Shown here in pieces: positions 63,368 through 64,000 of a stretch of 64,000 bases of DNA. A program made the position numbers and the translations under genes. Origin of the DNA: Sphingobium terrigena (GTDB taxonomy: Bacteria > Pseudomonadota > Alphaproteobacteria > Sphingomonadales > Sphingomonadaceae); contig NZ_QVRA01000002.1 in assembly GCF_003591655.1 (NCBI RefSeq), positions 144,911 to 208,910 on the forward strand, in the 5' to 3' direction. Every line of letters starts with the position of its first letter. Position 1 is the first letter of the stretch. The notes under the pieces were generated by a model. It did not search any database and had not been told where the DNA came from. It saw only the letters and a list, made by a program, of their open reading frames with translations.

Positions 63368-63808
63368 ATGGTTGAATTTCTCTCCTTCCGCGATGGCGAA
63401 TCCACGCAGGAACCCGCTGTGACGGTCGAATCCTTCACCGGCCAGTCCAACGCCACCGCCGTCCGCATCGAACCGGGCGAGGATGCGCGCGAATTGCTGC
63501 CCCATCTCGATCGCATATCGCTGATCGAGGTGAATTTCCCCGTCTATGGCGACGGGCGCGGTTATTCGGCGGCGCGCATCGTGCGGGAGGCCGGCTATAC
63601 CGGCGAATTGCGCGCGGTGGGCGATGTGCTGGTAGACCAGATCGTCGCCATGCGCCGCTGCGGCTTTGACAGCTTCCATCCTGCCAAAGCGCTGGACGAT
63701 GCCGCCGTCGAGCGCGCCCTCAACCGTTATGACGACGTCTATCAAAAGGCGATCGATGGCCGCGCGCCTATTTGGGCCAAGCGGCACCCGGAGACACACA
63801 ATGGCTGA
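63368..63808 (+). CDS. DUF934 protein (sulfite reduction accessory)
   Basis: 146 residues of DUF934: ISLIEVNFPVYGDGRGYSAARIVREAGYTG, then AMRRCGFDSF. This family sits next to cysI and cysH in alphaproteobacteria and is thought to assist sulfite reduction. The ATG 63368 now has only a weak ribosome binding site because the 119-bp repeat separates it from cysI; before insertion it probably overlapped cysI by eight bases. It overlaps cysH by the same eight-base geometry. Confidence 0.9.
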   Translation: MVEFLSFRDGESTQEPAVTVESFTGQSNATAVRIEPGEDARELLPHLDRISLIEVNFPVYGDGRGYSAARIVREAGYTGELRAVGDVLVDQIVAMRRCGFDSFHPAKALDDAAVERALNRYDDVYQKAIDGRAPIWAKRHPETHNG

Positions 63809-64000
63809 AGCCGCCCGCACGCTCGACATCATCGACGCCCGCCCCGCCTTTACGCAGGCGCACGCGGACGCGCTCAACGCGCGCTTTGACGGTGTGGGCA
63901 CGCTGGACATGCTCAAATCCGTGTTCGCCGAAGGGTTGGCGGGGAATGTCGCGGTCGTATCCTCCTTCGGCACCGAAAGCGCGGTGCTGCTGCATCTGGT
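63801..64000 (+). CDS. cysH: Phosphoadenylyl-sulfate reductase, N-terminal part (cut by window end)
   Basis: First 66 or so residues: after MAEAARTLDIIDARP comes VAVVSSFGTESAVLLHLV, the PP-loop of PAPS/APS reductases, which reduce activated sulfate to sulfite. It starts inside the last codons of DUF934 (ATGGCTGA overlap). The rest lies outside the window. Confidence 0.9.
   Translation, partial: MAEAARTLDIIDARPAFTQAHADALNARFDGVGTLDMLKSVFAEGLAGNVAVVSSFGTESAVLLHL

Overview
The window comes from a GC-rich alphaproteobacterium, most probably a sphingomonad (Sphingobium, Sphingomonas or Novosphingobium type). The evidence is the codon use, a GAAC-N7-GAAC LexA box of the alphaproteobacterial type before uvrA, the cobA-DUF2849-cysI-DUF934-cysH sulfate assimilation order, and a dense mix of SDRs, Rieske oxygenases, acyl-CoA dehydrogenases and a TonB receptor. 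Short palindromic repeats fill many of the gaps between genes. No rRNA, tRNA or CRISPR array was seen.

Left part (1-13800): two IS110-family copies in the same orientation (the first cut by the window edge) flank a housekeeping block: phosphoglucomutase, YchF, an inosine/uracil-type DNA glycosylase, a PhoD-like phosphatase and a MaoC dehydratase with a possible LiuR-type operator. Then come uvrA with its SOS box, an A/T-richer patch holding a membrane J-domain protein, a Phd/PemK-type toxin-antitoxin pair with a palindromic operator, and two small proteins.

Middle part (13837-44996): about 31 kb that looks like one catabolic island, and the most interesting part of the window. It holds five SDRs, two NTF2-like proteins, an acyl-CoA ligase, three acyl-CoA dehydrogenases, a DUF35/thiolase-fold pair whose thiolase His is replaced by Glu, a 2-oxoacid-dehydrogenase-like E1alpha/E1beta/E2 set without E3, a Tat-exported KstD-like flavoprotein with a monohaem cytochrome c, a GMC oxidoreductase, an APH-like protein, two Rieske oxygenase alpha subunits plus a small Rieske protein, two MDR reductases, a ThuA-domain protein, a TonB-dependent receptor and a LuxR-type regulator behind a lux-box-like palindrome. 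My inference is uptake of a hydrophobic, probably cyclic compound (steroid, bile acid or terpenoid-like), oxidation by Rieske, GMC and flavoprotein enzymes, CoA activation, and beta-oxidation ending in retro-aldol or thiolytic cleavage. The substrate cannot be read from the sequence.

Right part (45092-64000): a SPOR/ParA/RHH cell-envelope or division cluster; a LysR, DUF1338 dioxygenase and semialdehyde dehydrogenase set; small proteins; a nitronate monooxygenase; a glycosyltransferase with an alpha/beta hydrolase; a short SelO; a second AstD-type dehydrogenase; and the siroheme/sulfite reduction operon. In that operon a 119-bp repeat has inserted at the cysI-DUF934 junction and duplicated 8 bp. 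The window ends inside cysH.
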